DNA of 64,000 nucleotides, from NCBI GenBank assembly GCA_934435195.1, contig CAKSAJ010000002.1, positions 164,231-228,230 on the forward strand. Direction: 5' to 3'. Position numbers and translations under genes: made by a program. Below are positions 63,165 to 64,000 of this stretch, piece after piece. Every line of letters begins with the position of its first letter. The first letter of the stretch is position 1. Under the pieces are notes generated by a model that saw only the letters and a program-made list of their open reading frames with translations, had not been told where the DNA came from and made no database searches. This DNA comes from an uncultured Schaedlerella sp. Its GTDB lineage: Bacteria > Bacillota > Clostridia > Lachnospirales > Lachnospiraceae.

Positions 63165-63704
63165 TTATTCCTCACTCGCTTTTCCAAAATTCACAGCAAG
63201 TACGATCATATTAACCCCCTGCATCAAAACAGAAAATGCGATCATATATCCAACTGAGAACATTGTCAATATCGGATGTGTAAAAGCAATAATACTTACA
63301 ATGATTGATAATACACCACAGATAATCGCCAGAATGCCTTTTCCCTTAGAATCTTTAAACTTCTTCACTCCGGCTACAATCTGGAAAATACCATAAATCA
63401 ATACACTTCCGCCAACCAGATAGGTTGCCATGATATCTGTCAGGAATCTCTGTACGCCACTGAACAATAAAACAATACCGCCAAGTCCTTCCAGAACTCC
63501 AAGAATACATGCTCCAACGTCTTTCTTCTCTTTAGACAATGAAAGTATCACAAGTTCAATACCATTTACTAAGAGAAGCATTCCAAGAATCCATCCGATT
63601 GCTAAGAAAGTTCTCATAGGTCGAACTACTGCATAAAAACCTAACAGCACTGTCAGTATTCCTGTGATTAATGTGATAATTTTAATTGTTTTATTCTCCT
63701 TCAT
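63165..63704 (-). CDS. DUF308 (HdeD-like) membrane protein
   Basis: About 179 residues from the ATG at 63704, with AAGGGG 8 bases upstream; the in-frame start at 63758 has no ribosome site. Six hydrophobic segments in three repeated hairpins, as in HdeD/DUF308 proteins: LITGILTVLLGFYAVVRPMR, AIGWILGMLLLVNGIELVIL and AIICGVLSIIVSIIAFTHP. The family is linked to acid or envelope stress in other bacteria, but its role is unknown here. Single gene. Confidence 0.85.
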   Translation of the reverse strand: MKENKTIKIITLITGILTVLLGFYAVVRPMRTFLAIGWILGMLLLVNGIELVILSLSKEKKDVGACILGVLEGLGGIVLLFSGVQRFLTDIMATYLVGGSVLIYGIFQIVAGVKKFKDSKGKGILAIICGVLSIIVSIIAFTHPILTMFSVGYMIAFSVLMQGVNMIVLAVNFGKASEE

Positions 63705-63766
63705 TTTTGCCGCCCCTTTCGCTTCTGCATTTCTTTTGTTTTGTCTATAATAACACAAATTTTTAT

Positions 63767-64000
63767 TTACTTGTTACCTTTTTTATATTTTATTCCACAT
63801 CCAAATACAAGCATTGAGAATATCAATATCGTAATCCACATTGTAGCTTTGCTCTCATCTCCTGTTTTCGCATTTGTTGTTCTTTTATCTTGCAAATGTT
63901 CCTCATCTTCGGGATGGTTCTCTTGCTCATTTTCAGAATTTCCTGTCACATATGCTTTTACGCTGGTACTTCCCGCATAAGTTGCAGAATCTGTTGTCTC
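63767..64000 (-). CDS. C-terminus of a KTGD-anchored surface protein (partial)
   Basis: The last 77 residues of a protein that begins beyond the right edge. The visible part is a hydrophilic linker (NSENEQENHPEDEEHLQDKR), then TTNAKTGDESKATM, a hydrophobic segment (WITILIFSMLVFGCGI) and a basic tail KYKKGNK. This is the same anchor type (AKTGD plus segment plus basic tail) as the large Tp47-domain protein at 50555-54373, so the same sortase may attach both. The frame is open to the window edge; the nature of the protein is unknown. Confidence 0.65.
   Translation of the reverse strand, partial: ETTDSATYAGSTSVKAYVTGNSENEQENHPEDEEHLQDKRTTNAKTGDESKATMWITILIFSMLVFGCGIKYKKGNK

Noticed and set aside
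1..64000. CRISPR arrays, tRNA or rRNA genes
   Set aside because: None was found by eye: no regularly spaced direct repeats, and no tRNA-like cloverleaf or CCA-ended segment stood out in the intergenic regions. Absence was not tested by a program.

Overview
This window looks like the chromosome of a low-GC, spore-forming, anaerobic gut Clostridium relative, most likely a Lachnospiraceae member (Mediterraneibacter/Dorea/Blautia-like). That is an inference from gene content: a spoIID/spoIIQ-type pair, a T-box-controlled ileS, an FMN-riboswitch rib operon, many beta-glucoside catabolic genes, a CD1871A-type small redox protein, a flavinylation operon with sortase-like KTGD anchors, and Rpn-family nuclease genes. 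No rRNA, tRNA, CRISPR array or prophage was seen. Most genes lie on the minus strand.

Layout. (a) 1-17.8 kb is a carbohydrate island. It holds a transketolase fragment, a fucose/arabinose-isomerase-family protein and a divergent LacI regulator. Next is a beta-glucoside operon (GPH symporter, nucleoside-hydrolase-like protein, ROK kinase, GH1 6-phospho-beta-glucosidase, GH78-like protein) with a divergent AraC activator. A second operon follows (beta-glucoside PTS, DUF4038 glycosidase, second GH1) with its own LacI regulator. Both routes should end in cytoplasmic phospho-beta-glucosides: one imports then phosphorylates with ATP, the other phosphorylates during transport. (b) 17.9-22.9 kb: an OmpR-type two-component system diverges from a membrane redox module (CXXC micro-protein, NapH-like ferredoxin, TlpA-like lipoprotein), followed by a FocA-type channel. 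(c) 22.9-36.1 kb: a composite inverted-repeat element, the sporulation pair, a membrane protein, glycogen phosphorylase and ileS behind a T-box, an Rpn nuclease, mtnA and a DacF-type carboxypeptidase. (d) 36.1-44.2 kb: a YesM/YesN system with an extra solute-binding protein and a complete CUT1 sugar ABC importer lacking only the ATPase. (e) 44.4-48.9 kb: ribD-ribE-ribBA-ribH plus a HAD phosphatase under an FMN riboswitch. (f) 49-59.7 kb: an Rpn copy, a small Nif11-like protein and a seven-gene operon for covalently flavinylated extracytoplasmic electron carriers, ending in a 1272-residue wall-anchored protein. (g) 59.8-64 kb: a sodium:solute symporter, a HAD phosphatase, a thioredoxin-reductase-like protein, a DUF308 protein and the end of another KTGD protein.

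Two themes stand out. First, the flavin operon: apbE, a four-unit FMN-binding protein, a single FMN-binding protein, a polyferredoxin, a NusG-II protein, a Gx transporter and a giant surface protein whose Tp47-like domains carry DxxSxAT motifs resembling the ApbE flavinylation site. Second, the intergenic regions carry at least seven copies of a strong palindrome with a conserved GGGACGGGG core and arms that vary while staying paired. Two copies abut the stop codons of Rpn nuclease genes, and two near-identical copies bracket a deleted Rpn gene. A 50-nt structured element is shared upstream of two Rpn genes.
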